Assembly (NCBI GenBank): GCA_025774735.1
Contig: JALGZU010000047.1
Location: 1 to 16,627 of the forward strand
Source: a candidate division LCP-89 bacterium
GTDB lineage: Bacteria; Electryoneota; B3-LCP
Reading direction: 5' to 3'
Length of the DNA stretch: 16,627 bases
Below, piece after piece: positions 7,434-16,518 of the stretch; the stretch's first letter is position 1; each line of letters begins with the position of its first letter. The notes beneath the pieces are model-generated. The model saw only the letters and a program-made list of their open reading frames with translations, made no database searches and was not told the origin of the DNA. The position numbers and the translations under genes are program-made.

Positions 7434-9443
7434 ATGAACAAACGGATTCTGGTTTTTACCACAACAATCATTCTGGGTTCGAGCATCAATGGGCAAGCAC
7501 TCCCGACAGCCGCCACGGTAGACCAGCCGAGCGAGATCGCCATGAAGGGAGTCTTTACCGGGGATGAAGGATCAGGGCTAGACTGGTCTTCGCCGGTTGA
7601 TTCAAATCATTGGGCGCCTCAGGTAACCCGTGGTGAAGATGGCAGTTACTGGGCAGCAGCGCTGTTTCAAAATCCGTATTCCGGATATGATGATATAAAA
7701 ATCTTCCGCAGTAAAGGAGATCCTGCGTCTGCAGGATGGCGCGATCAATGGGTAATCACTGACTCGGCTCATCTGGATTTTCCTGATATCGAAGTGGTTA
7801 CGACTGCTGACCGGGGTATGGTAATTTACATGAAAAGGGATCCGAACTTCAGCGTTAAGTGCTTCTGGTTCCAATTGTCGGATCCTTCGATCAACGGCAT
7901 TTCCTACTTGGGAAGTGCCTTTGAGGGTGGCTATCTCTCACTTACTACGGATGATGTAAACTATGACGGCGCTTCCGTTTATGCGTATGCTTCCTGGAAG
8001 TATCTACCACCCGGATCACCTATACCTTTGCTACAATACAGTCGGAGTATAGATTTAGGAATGAACTGGTTCCCTACTCCGGTTACTACGTTTCAGGGTG
8101 TAAAATTTATGTATACCGGTAACGCCATCGCCTACTGCCCTGGGAATGAGATGGTTCAAATTCTATTCACGGATGAAGCAGATGAGGATGTTTACCTTTC
8201 GTACTGTACTTTCCCCAGAGGTGACCCGGGGGGCGCCTGGCCGGCTTACATCATGATGGGTACAGGTACTCTGGAGCCTTATACCAGCGGTGGCATTACC
8301 AGCATGTACGGCAACTATATGCTGGCGGCGGCTCATCGCTACAATCCTACTACCACGAGCATTGATATATACCATAAATACAGTACGACTGGCGGCGGCG
8401 CTTCCTGGAGCGCCACAGCCGTCAACAGTCGAAGTGGCAATCAAACGTATCCTTCCTGCACCTCTAATGACGATGGCAAATTCAGCATGATGTTTTTCAC
8501 CGGCGACACAGTGCGAATGGAATCAAGGATAACAGATTATACCAGCTTTGGGGTGCCGGGTGGTTGGTATTCTGGTACTTTGGATGATATCAATCCCCGC
8601 ACTTTCAGTGGCATCAATAGCGCCTGCATGGAAGATGGAACCGATCCAAACCACGGAGGAGCCTGGAGTAATGGTACTGCCTTCAACTCCTACTGTTACT
8701 TCGGTTGGGCGGGAAGCCCCAGTTTTGGGATGAGAGTTGATTTGATTCCTGTGAGTCCACCTCCGCCTGTTATCGTTCCGCGAGGTAGTTCATTCACTTA
8801 CGACATCGAACTTGAGAATACCAGCCCTGCATCCCAAACATTTGACTTCTGGATCAATGTTACACTACCCAACGGAACGACCGTCGGCCCTTTACTTGGT
8901 CCTTTCATTGGTATTACCAGGCCATCTGGATGGAATCCAACCTACACCAGGAGCCAGTACATTCCGCCAACGGCGCCCCTCGGACACTATTCATGGAATG
9001 CATTCATCGGTACGTATCCCAATGACATCTGGGTGCATGACAATTTCAACTTCGAGGTGATAACACATGATAATGCTGCTGTCCCTCAGGTACCTGGAAA
9101 TAGCAGTGTTTCGATAGACGAATGGTATGGCTTTGGTGACCCTGTATTCGGCGAAATCCTTACCTTGGAAGCTAAGCCCGTTGAATTGAAGCTTTTGGGA
9201 ATCAGTCCAAATCCCTTCAATCCCACAACCACCATCAGCTTCGCCTTACCAGAAGCAGCGAAGGTTAACCTGTCCATCTACAACGTCTCGGGACGCCTGG
9301 TTACAACGCTTGTCGACGGCTGGAGAGATGCGGGGCTACATGAGTTGGCCTTCGATGGAACGGGCTTGACCTCTGGAGTGTACATCTATCGAATCGAAAC
9401 GGGCGACTTCACCTCGGTAAAGAAGATGATCCTGATTAAATAA
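7434..9443 (+). CDS. Secreted sialidase-like propeller protein with T9SS sorting domain
   Basis: A 669-residue intact protein. ATG 7434 follows a GAGGAG at about 7421-7426, and residues 1-21 form a signal peptide (NKRILVFTTTIILGSSINGQA). Residues about 40-440 have the look of a BNR/sialidase-type six-bladed propeller: repeated 'observed value' strands such as HWAPQVTRGEDGSYWAA, YSRSIDLGMNWF and HKYSTTGGGASWSA. I do not see a full set of catalytic sialidase residues, so an enzyme activity is not claimed. Residues about 441-560 are the Ig-like domain shared with the two TGA-containing genes (LPNGTTVGP, YTRSQYIPPTAP, FIGTYPNDIW). The last about 80 residues are a T9SS type A sorting domain (SPNPFNPTTT ... 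KKMILIK). Own promoter and terminator; the gene converges on the phosphatase. Probably cell-surface or released; ligand unknown. Confidence 0.85.
   Translation: MNKRILVFTTTIILGSSINGQALPTAATVDQPSEIAMKGVFTGDEGSGLDWSSPVDSNHWAPQVTRGEDGSYWAAALFQNPYSGYDDIKIFRSKGDPASAGWRDQWVITDSAHLDFPDIEVVTTADRGMVIYMKRDPNFSVKCFWFQLSDPSINGISYLGSAFEGGYLSLTTDDVNYDGASVYAYASWKYLPPGSPIPLLQYSRSIDLGMNWFPTPVTTFQGVKFMYTGNAIAYCPGNEMVQILFTDEADEDVYLSYCTFPRGDPGGAWPAYIMMGTGTLEPYTSGGITSMYGNYMLAAAHRYNPTTTSIDIYHKYSTTGGGASWSATAVNSRSGNQTYPSCTSNDDGKFSMMFFTGDTVRMESRITDYTSFGVPGGWYSGTLDDINPRTFSGINSACMEDGTDPNHGGAWSNGTAFNSYCYFGWAGSPSFGMRVDLIPVSPPPPVIVPRGSSFTYDIELENTSPASQTFDFWINVTLPNGTTVGPLLGPFIGITRPSGWNPTYTRSQYIPPTAPLGHYSWNAFIGTYPNDIWVHDNFNFEVITHDNAAVPQVPGNSSVSIDEWYGFGDPVFGEILTLEAKPVELKLLGISPNPFNPTTTISFALPEAAKVNLSIYNVSGRLVTTLVDGWRDAGLHELAFDGTGLTSGVYIYRIETGDFTSVKKMILIK
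9301..9428 (+). repeat. Near-identical sorting-domain DNA repeat, copy 2
   Basis: Direct repeat of 6884-7011 (126 of 128 bases the same), within the C-terminal sorting domain of the sialidase-like protein. Identity that also covers silent positions points to recent recombination or gene conversion. Confidence 0.9.
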
Positions 9444-9462
9444 CGAATCAACTCCAATAAAG

Positions 9463-9490
9463 AAAGGCGGGCACTGCAGCCCGCCTTTTT
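9463..9490 (+). terminator. Bidirectional Rho-independent terminator between converging genes
   Basis: AAAGGCGGGC (9463-9472) pairs with GCCCGCCTTT (9479-9488) around a 6-nt loop, with T at 9486-9490. On the minus strand the tail reads TTTCTTTATT. It can serve both the sialidase-like gene (stop 9443) and the phosphatase (stop at 9514). Confidence 0.9.
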
Positions 9491-9513
9491 CGTTCTCAAT
9501 TCAAATTTCGTGA

Positions 9514-12213
9514 TCAAACCCGCTTGATCACCATCAAGGTGACGTCATCCTGGGGCGTTCCGCAGAAGGTTTCCACATCCTTCAAGACGTTCATCAAGAT
9601 GCCGTCGGCTGTTTCCTGGTTGCAGTACTGCAGCAGGCTCAAGAGGCGTTCTTCACCGAATTCGCGGCTGTTCTGGTCGGTAGCTTCGGTGATGCCATCG
9701 GAGTATAGCGCCACAATCTCGCCGCTTTCCAGGCTAACCTCCCCACCCACGTAGACTTCATCCGGCCTAACTCCCAACACCAAGCCGCCCTTCGAGAGGT
9801 ATTCGAGCCGCCCGTTTCCGCACAATATGGGATAGTTGTGCCCGGCGTTGACGTAGTTGAGACGACCGTGTTCAACGTCCAGGGAAGCGAAGAAGAAGGT
9901 GGCGAACATCTGCGGGGCGGTGTTGCCGTGCAGCACGTTGTTCAACCGCCTGACCAGCTCTTCAGGAGAAAGGTCCTGTCCCACCAACGTTCTCAGTGAC
10001 GCCTGCAAATTCGCCATCAACAGGGCCGCGGGCATGCCTTTGCCGGAAACGTCTCCGACGGCAAATCCGGTGCGGTTCCCGGGCAGGGAAAAGAAATCGT
10101 AATAATCCCCTCCCACTTGCTTGGCAGGCAGAGAGGTTGCCGCCACTTCGAAGCCGGGCAGGGTGGGCGCACTCTCCGGCAGCAGCCGCGTCTGGATAGC
10201 CTTGGCGGCATCCAGCTCCGCCTCCATGCGCTCCTTCTCCTTCACCTCTTCAAGCATGCGATTCAGGTCGGAGACCATCAGGTTGAAAGAGCTTGCCAGT
10301 TGACCCAGTTCGTCCTTGGTCTTGACCTCTATGCTGGCGGTCAGATCGCCCCTTCGCAGCCGCTGTGTTCCTTCCCGTACCTTCTTGATCGTCTTGGTGA
10401 TCCCGCTGGCCACACCGAAACCTACCAGAACGACCAGGATCAATATCGCACCGAAAATCGCGGTCATGACGATGAAGGCGGCCAGATACATGCGGTTAAT
10501 GACGTATTGCGGCGACAGCAACGTAGAGAAAAGGGATCGCAGCGAGGTTTGTACCAGCACCACCGAAGCGGATTCTTCGAGACCCAGACCAGGGGTCCAG
10601 ACCAGGCAGGGCAACACGACCGGAAAGCTCAAGCGTCCTTCCAGAATACTACCCGCGGGTCCCTGCAGTAGTCTATCGGCTTCATCCGTCTCGGTTTTCA
10701 TATGCGGCGTGAAGCCTTCCAATCCGATGCCCACGTTGGTGAGTTTGGAAGTAAGATGCACGTCATCACCGGGTCTGAAGAGCGACAGGTCGCTCCCTGA
10801 GCGGGTTTTCATTTCGGCGAGATGGCTCGGGGTCAGAAGTTGAAACAGGCCGATGATGGTTTCATCCTGTCTCAACCAGCGGGTCATGTAGGGTGTCCCC
10901 TCCAGCCAGGCGACGCCGCTGAAATTGTTCTCGCTCAATTTGAAGATGAGCGTATCCGCGCTGACCAGCTCGGTGAAGGGACTGCGGGTGATCCGGAGGA
11001 TGCGCGACTGCGGGGTCAACGGCAAGCCGCGATAATCTTCCGGGAGCACTTCCACAACGAGACTGTCGGTCCGGATGATCCCGGGGAGATCCTTCCCCAG
11101 ATAATTCACCTGAGCGAAACGCCCCGAGGAGGTGACTTCGGCCAGCACCGCCGACATATTCATGCTCCGCAGATCCTCAGAAATTTCCCGTCTATGAAAC
11201 AGCCGGGCGATGTCAGATGAAGCATCGCTGGAACCCCAGAGAGCCAGCAGCGTGTCCGTGCGGCCATCAACGATGCCGCCGATGAAGAGCTGCCAGAACC
11301 CACCCGTCATGAACAGGTTGCCGACCAGAAGGATCAGAACGAGAAGGAAGGCGGGAATGACGCTGCTGAGGATATACGAAAGTACCAACTTAGTACGAAT
11401 GCGGAGGGAAAATCGGAGCCAGTCGGCGATGGGGCGCAGGAGAATTTTCACCGGCAGTACAATGAAGAGGGCGAGGAGGATGCGTTTCAAGCCGACGATT
11501 AGATCGTGAAGGTAGGGCAGCAGGCCGCTCAATAGGTAATTCAACGAATCTGTAAATCTGTCTGCGGCTGAATAGACTCCAGGGACAAGCGCTTCATATC
11601 CAGCCGCAAGATTGCTCTGGAGATTGAAAATGCTCAGAAAGATCAAGCCGATCACGCCGGCGACCGCGAAGAAGATCCTCTGGCGGAACGTGGTCGATGT
11701 GAACACCTCGAAGTTAAAGATCCAGACCGCCAGGAGGAAGAAGACCAGGAATTGGAGGCTGCCTGGCCAGCCCTGGAAGATGACCGCGGCGGCCACCAGC
11801 AACCCGATCACGACACGAATCCTGGTCAGTCTGATGTCGGCAGAAAAGCGGACGATCTGCAGGAACAGGGTCAGCAGGACGAAGAGGGTGGATCCACCGG
11901 TGGCGAGGTAGAGCCAAACCATGCCTCCCGGAGGGGCGTGAATGATGAACCAGAGGAAGAGAAAGTTCAGGGGAATGAGGGGGAATATCAGCCAGACAAG
12001 ACGGTTGAAGCGGCGCATCTCGACGATGATATCATCCGCGAATCCCCAGTAGGCATGCAACCGTTTCAGATAGAGCCAGGATGAGGCGATAAGCAGTACA
12101 ATCGCAGTCAGGTTGGTCACGAGGGGCAAGCCGCTCGCATAGCCGATCGCCAGGAGAAACAGCGGAGTGAAAGCAGGTAGAAAGACGTTTCTGAAGAAAC
12201 GCCGAGGAGTCAT
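9514..12213 (-). CDS. Membrane-anchored SpoIIE/RsbU-family PP2C phosphatase with sensor and HAMP domains
   Basis: An 899-residue protein starting at ATG 12213, with CAGGAGT 8 nt upstream. The N-terminal part (about 10-300) has roughly nine hydrophobic membrane segments. Residues about 301-573 form a probable extracytoplasmic sensor region without a family I recognise. A last membrane segment (about 574-602) leads into a HAMP domain (about 600-652, TIKKVREGTQRLRRGDL ... DELGQLASSFN), a short coiled coil and the catalytic SpoIIE domain (about 673-899). The metal-binding motifs are all present: GGDYYDF, GDVSGKG, NAGHN, YSDGITEA and QDDVTL. Such enzymes remove phosphate from Ser/Thr of anti-sigma-factor antagonists and so control partner-switching pathways. 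No antagonist or anti-sigma gene is in the window. The gene has its own promoter and is probably separate from ispDF. Confidence 0.93.
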   Translation of the reverse strand: MTPRRFFRNVFLPAFTPLFLLAIGYASGLPLVTNLTAIVLLIASSWLYLKRLHAYWGFADDIIVEMRRFNRLVWLIFPLIPLNFLFLWFIIHAPPGGMVWLYLATGGSTLFVLLTLFLQIVRFSADIRLTRIRVVIGLLVAAAVIFQGWPGSLQFLVFFLLAVWIFNFEVFTSTTFRQRIFFAVAGVIGLIFLSIFNLQSNLAAGYEALVPGVYSAADRFTDSLNYLLSGLLPYLHDLIVGLKRILLALFIVLPVKILLRPIADWLRFSLRIRTKLVLSYILSSVIPAFLLVLILLVGNLFMTGGFWQLFIGGIVDGRTDTLLALWGSSDASSDIARLFHRREISEDLRSMNMSAVLAEVTSSGRFAQVNYLGKDLPGIIRTDSLVVEVLPEDYRGLPLTPQSRILRITRSPFTELVSADTLIFKLSENNFSGVAWLEGTPYMTRWLRQDETIIGLFQLLTPSHLAEMKTRSGSDLSLFRPGDDVHLTSKLTNVGIGLEGFTPHMKTETDEADRLLQGPAGSILEGRLSFPVVLPCLVWTPGLGLEESASVVLVQTSLRSLFSTLLSPQYVINRMYLAAFIVMTAIFGAILILVVLVGFGVASGITKTIKKVREGTQRLRRGDLTASIEVKTKDELGQLASSFNLMVSDLNRMLEEVKEKERMEAELDAAKAIQTRLLPESAPTLPGFEVAATSLPAKQVGGDYYDFFSLPGNRTGFAVGDVSGKGMPAALLMANLQASLRTLVGQDLSPEELVRRLNNVLHGNTAPQMFATFFFASLDVEHGRLNYVNAGHNYPILCGNGRLEYLSKGGLVLGVRPDEVYVGGEVSLESGEIVALYSDGITEATDQNSREFGEERLLSLLQYCNQETADGILMNVLKDVETFCGTPQDDVTLMVIKRV

Positions 12214-12450
12214 GGTGATATACTCCTGAGAGATCTTTACGACTTCATTCGAGACACAATGAAATTCCTGCCCATCCTGCAGGTGATGAAAAATGTATAG
12301 AAGGATGGTCGAAGACTTCCGACATGAAGATCAAAGGTTGGGCTGGTAGCGAAACGGACTCGTACCGTTGATGATCAGGCGATATGATTATGATATTGAA
12401 AGGCCAGCGTATTTCTAAGACGTTCTCTGCAAGGTGAAAGTTACGACCAT

Positions 12451-12479
12451 TTATTACCAATTCTCTTGCACCCTGTCAA
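12451..12479 (-). promoter_or_regulatory. Near-consensus sigma-70-type promoter of the phosphatase gene
   Basis: On the minus strand, TTGACA (12479-12474) and TAATAA (12456-12451) are spaced by 17 bp. Transcription would begin near 12444 and give a leader of about 230 nt. Confidence 0.7.
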
Positions 12480-12498
12480 ACCGCAACAAGAGAGAGAG

Positions 12499-12519
12499 GG
12501 TTCCCGGGATGAGGGAACC
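12499..12519 (-). terminator. Possible weak terminator hairpin after ispDF
   Basis: GGTTCCC and GGGAACC form a 7-bp stem with a 7-nt loop about 55 nt past the ispDF stop. It is followed on the minus strand by a CT-rich tail rather than a true U run, so efficiency is doubtful. Confidence 0.4.
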
Positions 12520-12573
12520 ATGTAGATCTATCAGAGGGTGAAATAGGCGGAATAAGAGGCCGATTCGGTTCTT

Positions 12574-13761
12574 CTACCGAATCGAACGGATACCCGCAAC
12601 CGCCCGACAGCTGATGCCCTCTCCCCTGCCCTCCAACCCGAGGCCCTCCGTGGTGGTAGCCTTCACGGACACCCGTCCTGGTCTCACCTGCAACACCTCG
12701 GCAAGGTTGGCGATCATATCACCGGCGTGCGGGGCGATTCTGGGTTCCTGCAGGATCAGGGTGGCATCCACGTTGGATGCGGCATACCCCTCAAGGGTGA
12801 TCATTTCCCGGATCCTGGCGAGTAAGATCAGACTGGAAATTCCCTTAAAATCCGGATCGTTGTCGGGGAAGTGTCTCCCCAGGTCACCCAGAGCGGCTGC
12901 CCCCAGCAGGGCGTCACCGACGGCATGGCAGAGCACATCCGCATCAGAATGTCCCTCCAGCCCGCGCTCAAATGGGATGGTCACCCCTCCCAGGATCAGC
13001 GGTCTGCCGGGCACAAGGCAGTGAACGTCATAGCCTTCGCCACAGCGGAAATCAAGCGGTTCCCCCGCCTGGAGCAGGGCGCGAGCTCGTTCCAGGTCGT
13101 CTTCACCAGTGATCTTAAAGTTTGCGGATTCCCCACCTACCACCGCGATGCGGGTACCCGGTAGACGCTCCACGTAGGACGCGTCATCGGTACCGGAGAA
13201 GCCATCCTTTTCGGCCAGGTCCAGAGCTTCGACCAGAATGTCCCTGTGGAAACACTGCGGAGTCTGGGTAAGAACGTAGCTGTCGCGGTCACGGACACCG
13301 CGTGAGAGGCCCTGCTCCTGCAGACGCAAAGTATCCACCAAAGGCAGACCCGGGACGGCACCGTGGTGTCCATCAAGCCGGGAAATTGTGGCGGCGATGA
13401 GCTTTTCGCTGACGAACGGCCTGGCCGCGTCATGGATGGCAACCGATCTGCTATGGTCCGGCAGCGCTTCCAAACCTGCCCGGACGGAATCGGTCCTCTC
13501 AGCTCCCCCCGGTACGGTTCGAATCAGTTTAGACGGCGCCCATTCCTCTCCCAATCGATCCGCCTCGTCAATCCAGTCATCACCGCAAACGAGCACGATG
13601 CCTGTAATCTCCGGCGAGCGTTCAAAGGTTTCGAGGGAATAGGAGACGAGAGGGCGAGAACCCAGGGGTATGAGGGGTTTGGGCAGGTGCGACCCAAGCC
13701 GCCGGCCGCGCCCCCCTGCGACGATCACCGCTGTGACGGCGGCATATGGGGCTGACTCCAT
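12574..13761 (-). CDS. ispDF: Bifunctional IspD/IspF (MEP pathway cytidylyltransferase and cyclodiphosphate synthase)
   Basis: A 395-residue cytoplasmic fusion enzyme of the non-mevalonate isoprenoid pathway. Residues 1 to about 232 are IspD, which makes CDP-methylerythritol from MEP and [20 protein letters not shown] near residue 15, HDAARPF at 110, TQTPQ at 165, TDDASYVE at 191 and NFKITGEDD at 214. Residues about 238-395 are IspF, which makes the cyclodiphosphate: metal ligands in GYDVH (D245, H247), then [26 protein letters not shown] and the C-terminal [16 protein letters not shown]. The linker is very short. The fusion is known from several bacterial groups; IspE, which works between the two steps, is not in the window. 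The ATG lies 7 bp after the queA stop, so the two genes are probably co-transcribed. Confidence 0.96.
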   Translation of the reverse strand: MESAPYAAVTAVIVAGGRGRRLGSHLPKPLIPLGSRPLVSYSLETFERSPEITGIVLVCGDDWIDEADRLGEEWAPSKLIRTVPGGAERTDSVRAGLEALPDHSRSVAIHDAARPFVSEKLIAATISRLDGHHGAVPGLPLVDTLRLQEQGLSRGVRDRDSYVLTQTPQCFHRDILVEALDLAEKDGFSGTDDASYVERLPGTRIAVVGGESANFKITGEDDLERARALLQAGEPLDFRCGEGYDVHCLVPGRPLILGGVTIPFERGLEGHSDADVLCHAVGDALLGAAALGDLGRHFPDNDPDFKGISSLILLARIREMITLEGYAASNVDATLILQEPRIAPHAGDMIANLAEVLQVRPGRVSVKATTTEGLGLEGRGEGISCRAVAGIRSIR

Positions 13762-13768
13762 GAGAGGC

Positions 13769-14797
13769 TCAGATAATCAGCATCGCATCGCCGTAGCTGT
13801 AGAAGCGATACTTCTGGCGCTTGGCGTGCCGATACGCCTTCATGATCTGGTTGCGATCGGCAAAGGCGGACACCAGCATCACCAGGGTGGATCCAGGAAG
13901 GTGGAAATTGGTGATCAGTCCGTCAACGACCTTGAAATTATAGGGGGGGTAGATGAATTTATCGGTCCAACCACTCTCAGCGCGGACTCCGCCGGTGAAG
14001 TTGGCCGCCGTTTCGAGCACCCGGGTGGTGGTGGTGCCGACGGCGAGAATGCGTCCACCACTGGCGATCACGCGGTTGATGGCTTCTGCCGAGGTCGGGG
14101 AGAGTTCGTAGTATTCCGAATCCATGTGGTGCCTAGAGAGATCCTCGACGCACACCGGTCTGAAGGTCCCCAGCCCGATGTGGAGGACGATGGGGATGAT
14201 TTCCACCCCCTTCGCCTCGATCCGTTTTAAAAGATCGTTGGTGAAATGGAGTCCAGCGGTCGGGGCGGCTACTGCTCCTGAGACGCGGGCGTAGACGGTT
14301 TGATATCTCTCTCTATCATCAGGGTTGGGCGCTCTCTTGATGTAGGGCGGCAGGGGTGGGACGCCCACTTCCTCGACAATCTCGTGAAAATCGCCGTTGC
14401 AGACAAAGCGGACCACGCGGCCGCCGGAGATGGTGTTGTCGACCACCTCGCAATTGACGTTCTCGGCGAAGCAGATGGTATTGCCAGTCCGGACTTTGCG
14501 CGCGGGTTTAACCAATACCTCCCACAGAGAATCGTTCAATTCCCTGAGCAGAAAAACCTCAATCTTGGCATCAGTCTTGTCCTTCTGACCGTGCAGACGT
14601 GCCGGGAAGACCTTAGTCTCGTTGACGATCAGGGCGTCGCCGGGTTTGAGGAACTCGACGACGTCAGAGAAGGCGCAGTCGTCCATCTGTCCTGCAGTGC
14701 GGTTGAGAACAAGGAGCCGGGATTGATCCCGGACGGGCAGAGGGGCCTGGGCAATCAGGTTTTCAGCGAGTTTGAATTGAAAATCGGAGAGACGCAT
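13769..14797 (-). CDS. queA: S-adenosylmethionine:tRNA ribosyltransferase-isomerase
   Basis: A 342-residue protein of usual family length. It transfers and isomerises the ribosyl part of S-adenosylmethionine onto preQ1 in tRNA, forming epoxyqueuosine at the wobble position of GUN-anticodon tRNAs. Family signatures: [28 protein letters not shown] at the start, [73 protein letters not shown] and [16 protein letters not shown]. It starts at ATG 14797. It lies in the familiar ruvC-ruvA-ruvB-queA order but seems to have a promoter of its own in the 114-bp gap after ruvB. The stop is TGA, showing that UGA is a normal stop in this genome. Confidence 0.97.
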   Translation of the reverse strand: MRLSDFQFKLAENLIAQAPLPVRDQSRLLVLNRTAGQMDDCAFSDVVEFLKPGDALIVNETKVFPARLHGQKDKTDAKIEVFLLRELNDSLWEVLVKPARKVRTGNTICFAENVNCEVVDNTISGGRVVRFVCNGDFHEIVEEVGVPPLPPYIKRAPNPDDRERYQTVYARVSGAVAAPTAGLHFTNDLLKRIEAKGVEIIPIVLHIGLGTFRPVCVEDLSRHHMDSEYYELSPTSAEAINRVIASGGRILAVGTTTTRVLETAANFTGGVRAESGWTDKFIYPPYNFKVVDGLITNFHLPGSTLVMLVSAFADRNQIMKAYRHAKRQKYRFYSYGDAMLII

Positions 14798-14842
14798 AGA
14801 TCAACACCCTTTGAGAAGCTCTTTGTGAAACTCAATATTCTC

Positions 14843-14871
14843 TATATAAATCCTAAAATTACCTATATCAA
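14843..14871 (-). promoter_or_regulatory. Sigma-70-type promoter of queA-ispDF
   Basis: On the minus strand, TTGATA (14871-14866) and TATATA (14848-14843) are spaced by 17 bp in an AT-rich pocket between ruvB and queA. The leader would be about 40 nt. This would keep queA and ispDF expressed independently of the ruv genes. Confidence 0.55.
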
Positions 14872-14911
14872 CATGCTCAGCTTAGCAAAAATTCAGCCCC
14901 GTCCTCCATGA

Positions 14912-15897
14912 TCACAGTATCTGCTGTTGCTCGCCGCGCAGCAAACTGGGGGACCGGTCCAGATATTCGCAGGCGCTCACGGTGACCTGGCGGCCTTTGG
15001 GGGTGCGCTCCAGGAAACCCTGCCGGATCAGGAACGGTTCGTACAGCTCCTCGATCGTCTGAGCGTCTTCCCCCACGGTAATCGCCAGGGTTTTCAGCCC
15101 CACGGGACCGCCCCGGTATTTATCGATCAGGGAAAGCAGGAGGCGCTTATCCATGGCATCGAGACCCATCTGATCGACGTCCAGCAGGTTGAGTGACTGG
15201 TCGGCCATGGACCGGTCGATGGTGCCGTCTCCTCGCACCTGGGCGATATCCCGGATCCGCCTCAGCAGACGATTGCCGATCCGCGGTGTGCCGCGCGAAC
15301 GGCGTGCGATCTCATCGGCTCCTTCGGCGTCGATGGTCACGGACATTTTGTCAGCAGATCGAGTCACGATGGTCGCTAACTCCGGAGCGTCGTAGTAATC
15401 CAGGCGCTCGGTGACTCCAAAACGGCCCCGCAGCGGAGCGGTGAGGTGGCCCGCCTGGGTGGTCGCTCCGATCAGGGTGAACGGGGGTAGATTGAGTCTG
15501 AGCGTCCTGGCTGCGGGCGGTAGAGGTACTCTTCGACGCTGGATGAGAGGCGGTGAATTTCATCAATGAAGAGAATGTCTCTGGGCTGGAGGTTGGTGAG
15601 TAGTCCAGCCAGATCGCCGGGCCTTTCCAGGGTTGGTCCCGAAGTGCAGCGGATTGCGACGTCCAGTTCGGCGGCGAGTACGTGCGCCAGGGTGGTTTTG
15701 CCCAGTCCCGGCGGCCCGTAGAAGAGACAGTGATCCAGAGCTTCCCCGCGCTCCACGGCCGCCTGGATGAAGATGCGCAGTTTTTCCACCATGCGCTCTT
15801 GCCCGACAAATTCGTCAAACGACTTCGGACGCAGGGAACGGTCCAGTTCGACGTCGGAATTCAGCGGTTCCGGTATGGTGATGCGGTCTTCGCTCAC
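14912..15897 (-). pseudogene. ruvB: Holliday-junction branch-migration ATPase RuvB, disrupted by an internal deletion
   Basis: The gene starts at GTG 15897, overlapping the ruvA stop by 4 nt. The first 126 codons are a good RuvB N-terminal half ([12 protein letters not shown], Walker [12 protein letters not shown], Walker [15 protein letters not shown]). At about 15515-15520 the frame changes and the family segment PAMEDxxxDIxIGxG is missing; the next frame resumes with [20 protein letters not shown] and runs 201 codons to the TGA at 14912. Expected spacing implies a loss of about 43 nt. The downstream part also shows GATTQAG and PLRGRFG where the family has GATTRAG and PLRDRFG. The C-terminal winged-helix part ([16 protein letters not shown] ... 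YRGGPVGL) is otherwise well kept. As written the gene makes only a truncated product. Genuine decay or assembly error are both possible. Confidence 0.9.
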
Positions 15898-16478
15898 GGG
15901 GTCAGTTTTGCTAAGGCTTGTTTGACGATCTCTTCTAAACCGTCCGAGGGTGAAAGGTCCTTGAGTGCCTGGCGGATACTCTCTGTGGGGACTCCCAGAT
16001 TCTGCAGAGCCCGGTATGCCTGACTCAGCACGGGGTCGGACGGGGTTCCGCCCGAGGGAGCGTACAGGAGTTCCTGGTCGGTCAATCTTTCTTTGAGCTG
16101 GATGAGCAGCCGGCGTGCAGTTTTGGGTCCGATGCCTGGGATCAAAGTGAGTCGTTTCCAGTCCTCATCGGCCAGAGTTTGCACCAGCTCGGCAGGCCGA
16201 ATGCCGGCGAGGATCTGCATGGCCAGTCTGGGGCCGACGCCGCTGACTTTGATCAGCAGTCTGAAGAGTTCTCGCTCCTGACGCCCTTTGAACCCATAGA
16301 GGGCAAAGCCATCTTCTCTGGAGTGGAGATGGGTGTAAACCAACGCGTCGCTGCCCGCCCTGCCGAAACTGTCGCCGGTTTGATCTGCCGTATGGAGGTC
16401 AAAGCCGATGCCATTCACCTCGATGACCAGGCGTCCCGGTTCCAATTCGACTATACGGCCGCGCAAGAAATCGTACAA
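15894..16478 (-). CDS. ruvA: Holliday-junction DNA helicase subunit RuvA
   Basis: A 194-residue protein of normal family length that forms the tetramer holding the Holliday junction while RuvB drives branch migration. It starts [27 protein letters not shown] (OB fold), has [14 protein letters not shown], two helix-hairpin-helix motifs ([13 protein letters not shown] and [13 protein letters not shown]) and a C-terminal RuvB-contacting domain ([15 protein letters not shown]). The start codon is TTG (16478-16476), fixed by the family N terminus; an upstream AGAGAG is a weak ribosome site. The stop overlaps the ruvB GTG by 4 nt, so translation is probably coupled. All key motifs look intact, unlike ruvB. 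Confidence 0.96.
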   Translation of the reverse strand: MYDFLRGRIVELEPGRLVIEVNGIGFDLHTADQTGDSFGRAGSDALVYTHLHSREDGFALYGFKGRQERELFRLLIKVSGVGPRLAMQILAGIRPAELVQTLADEDWKRLTLIPGIGPKTARRLLIQLKERLTDQELLYAPSGGTPSDPVLSQAYRALQNLGVPTESIRQALKDLSPSDGLEEIVKQALAKLTP

Positions 16479-16518
16479 AAGTTCTCTCTAAGGTTGATTT
16501 ACAGGCGTTTGAGCGCCT

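Larger units (their letters stand above)
12214..12573 (-). other. Intergenic region between ispDF and the phosphatase
   Basis: This 360-bp gap carries a hairpin at 12499-12519, a strong promoter at 12451-12479 and an about 230-nt leader before the phosphatase ATG. The leader contains the imperfect palindrome 12308-12323 and a small CCTGC/GCAGG hairpin near 12263-12283. A 71-codon frame crosses the leader, but its start overlaps the -10 box and it has no ribosome site, so I do not call a gene. Confidence 0.5.

Noticed and set aside
10117..12084. Several + strand ORFs across the phosphatase gene
   Set aside because: They lie opposite a fully convincing 899-residue phosphatase, have low-complexity composition and no start signals; they are shadows of the high-GC coding strand.
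12245..12460. 71-codon leader ORF before the phosphatase
   Set aside because: Its TTG start overlaps the -10 box, there is no ribosome site and the composition is not protein-like.
13363..14911. + strand ORFs over ispDF and queA
   Set aside because: They are antisense to complete, motif-bearing housekeeping genes.
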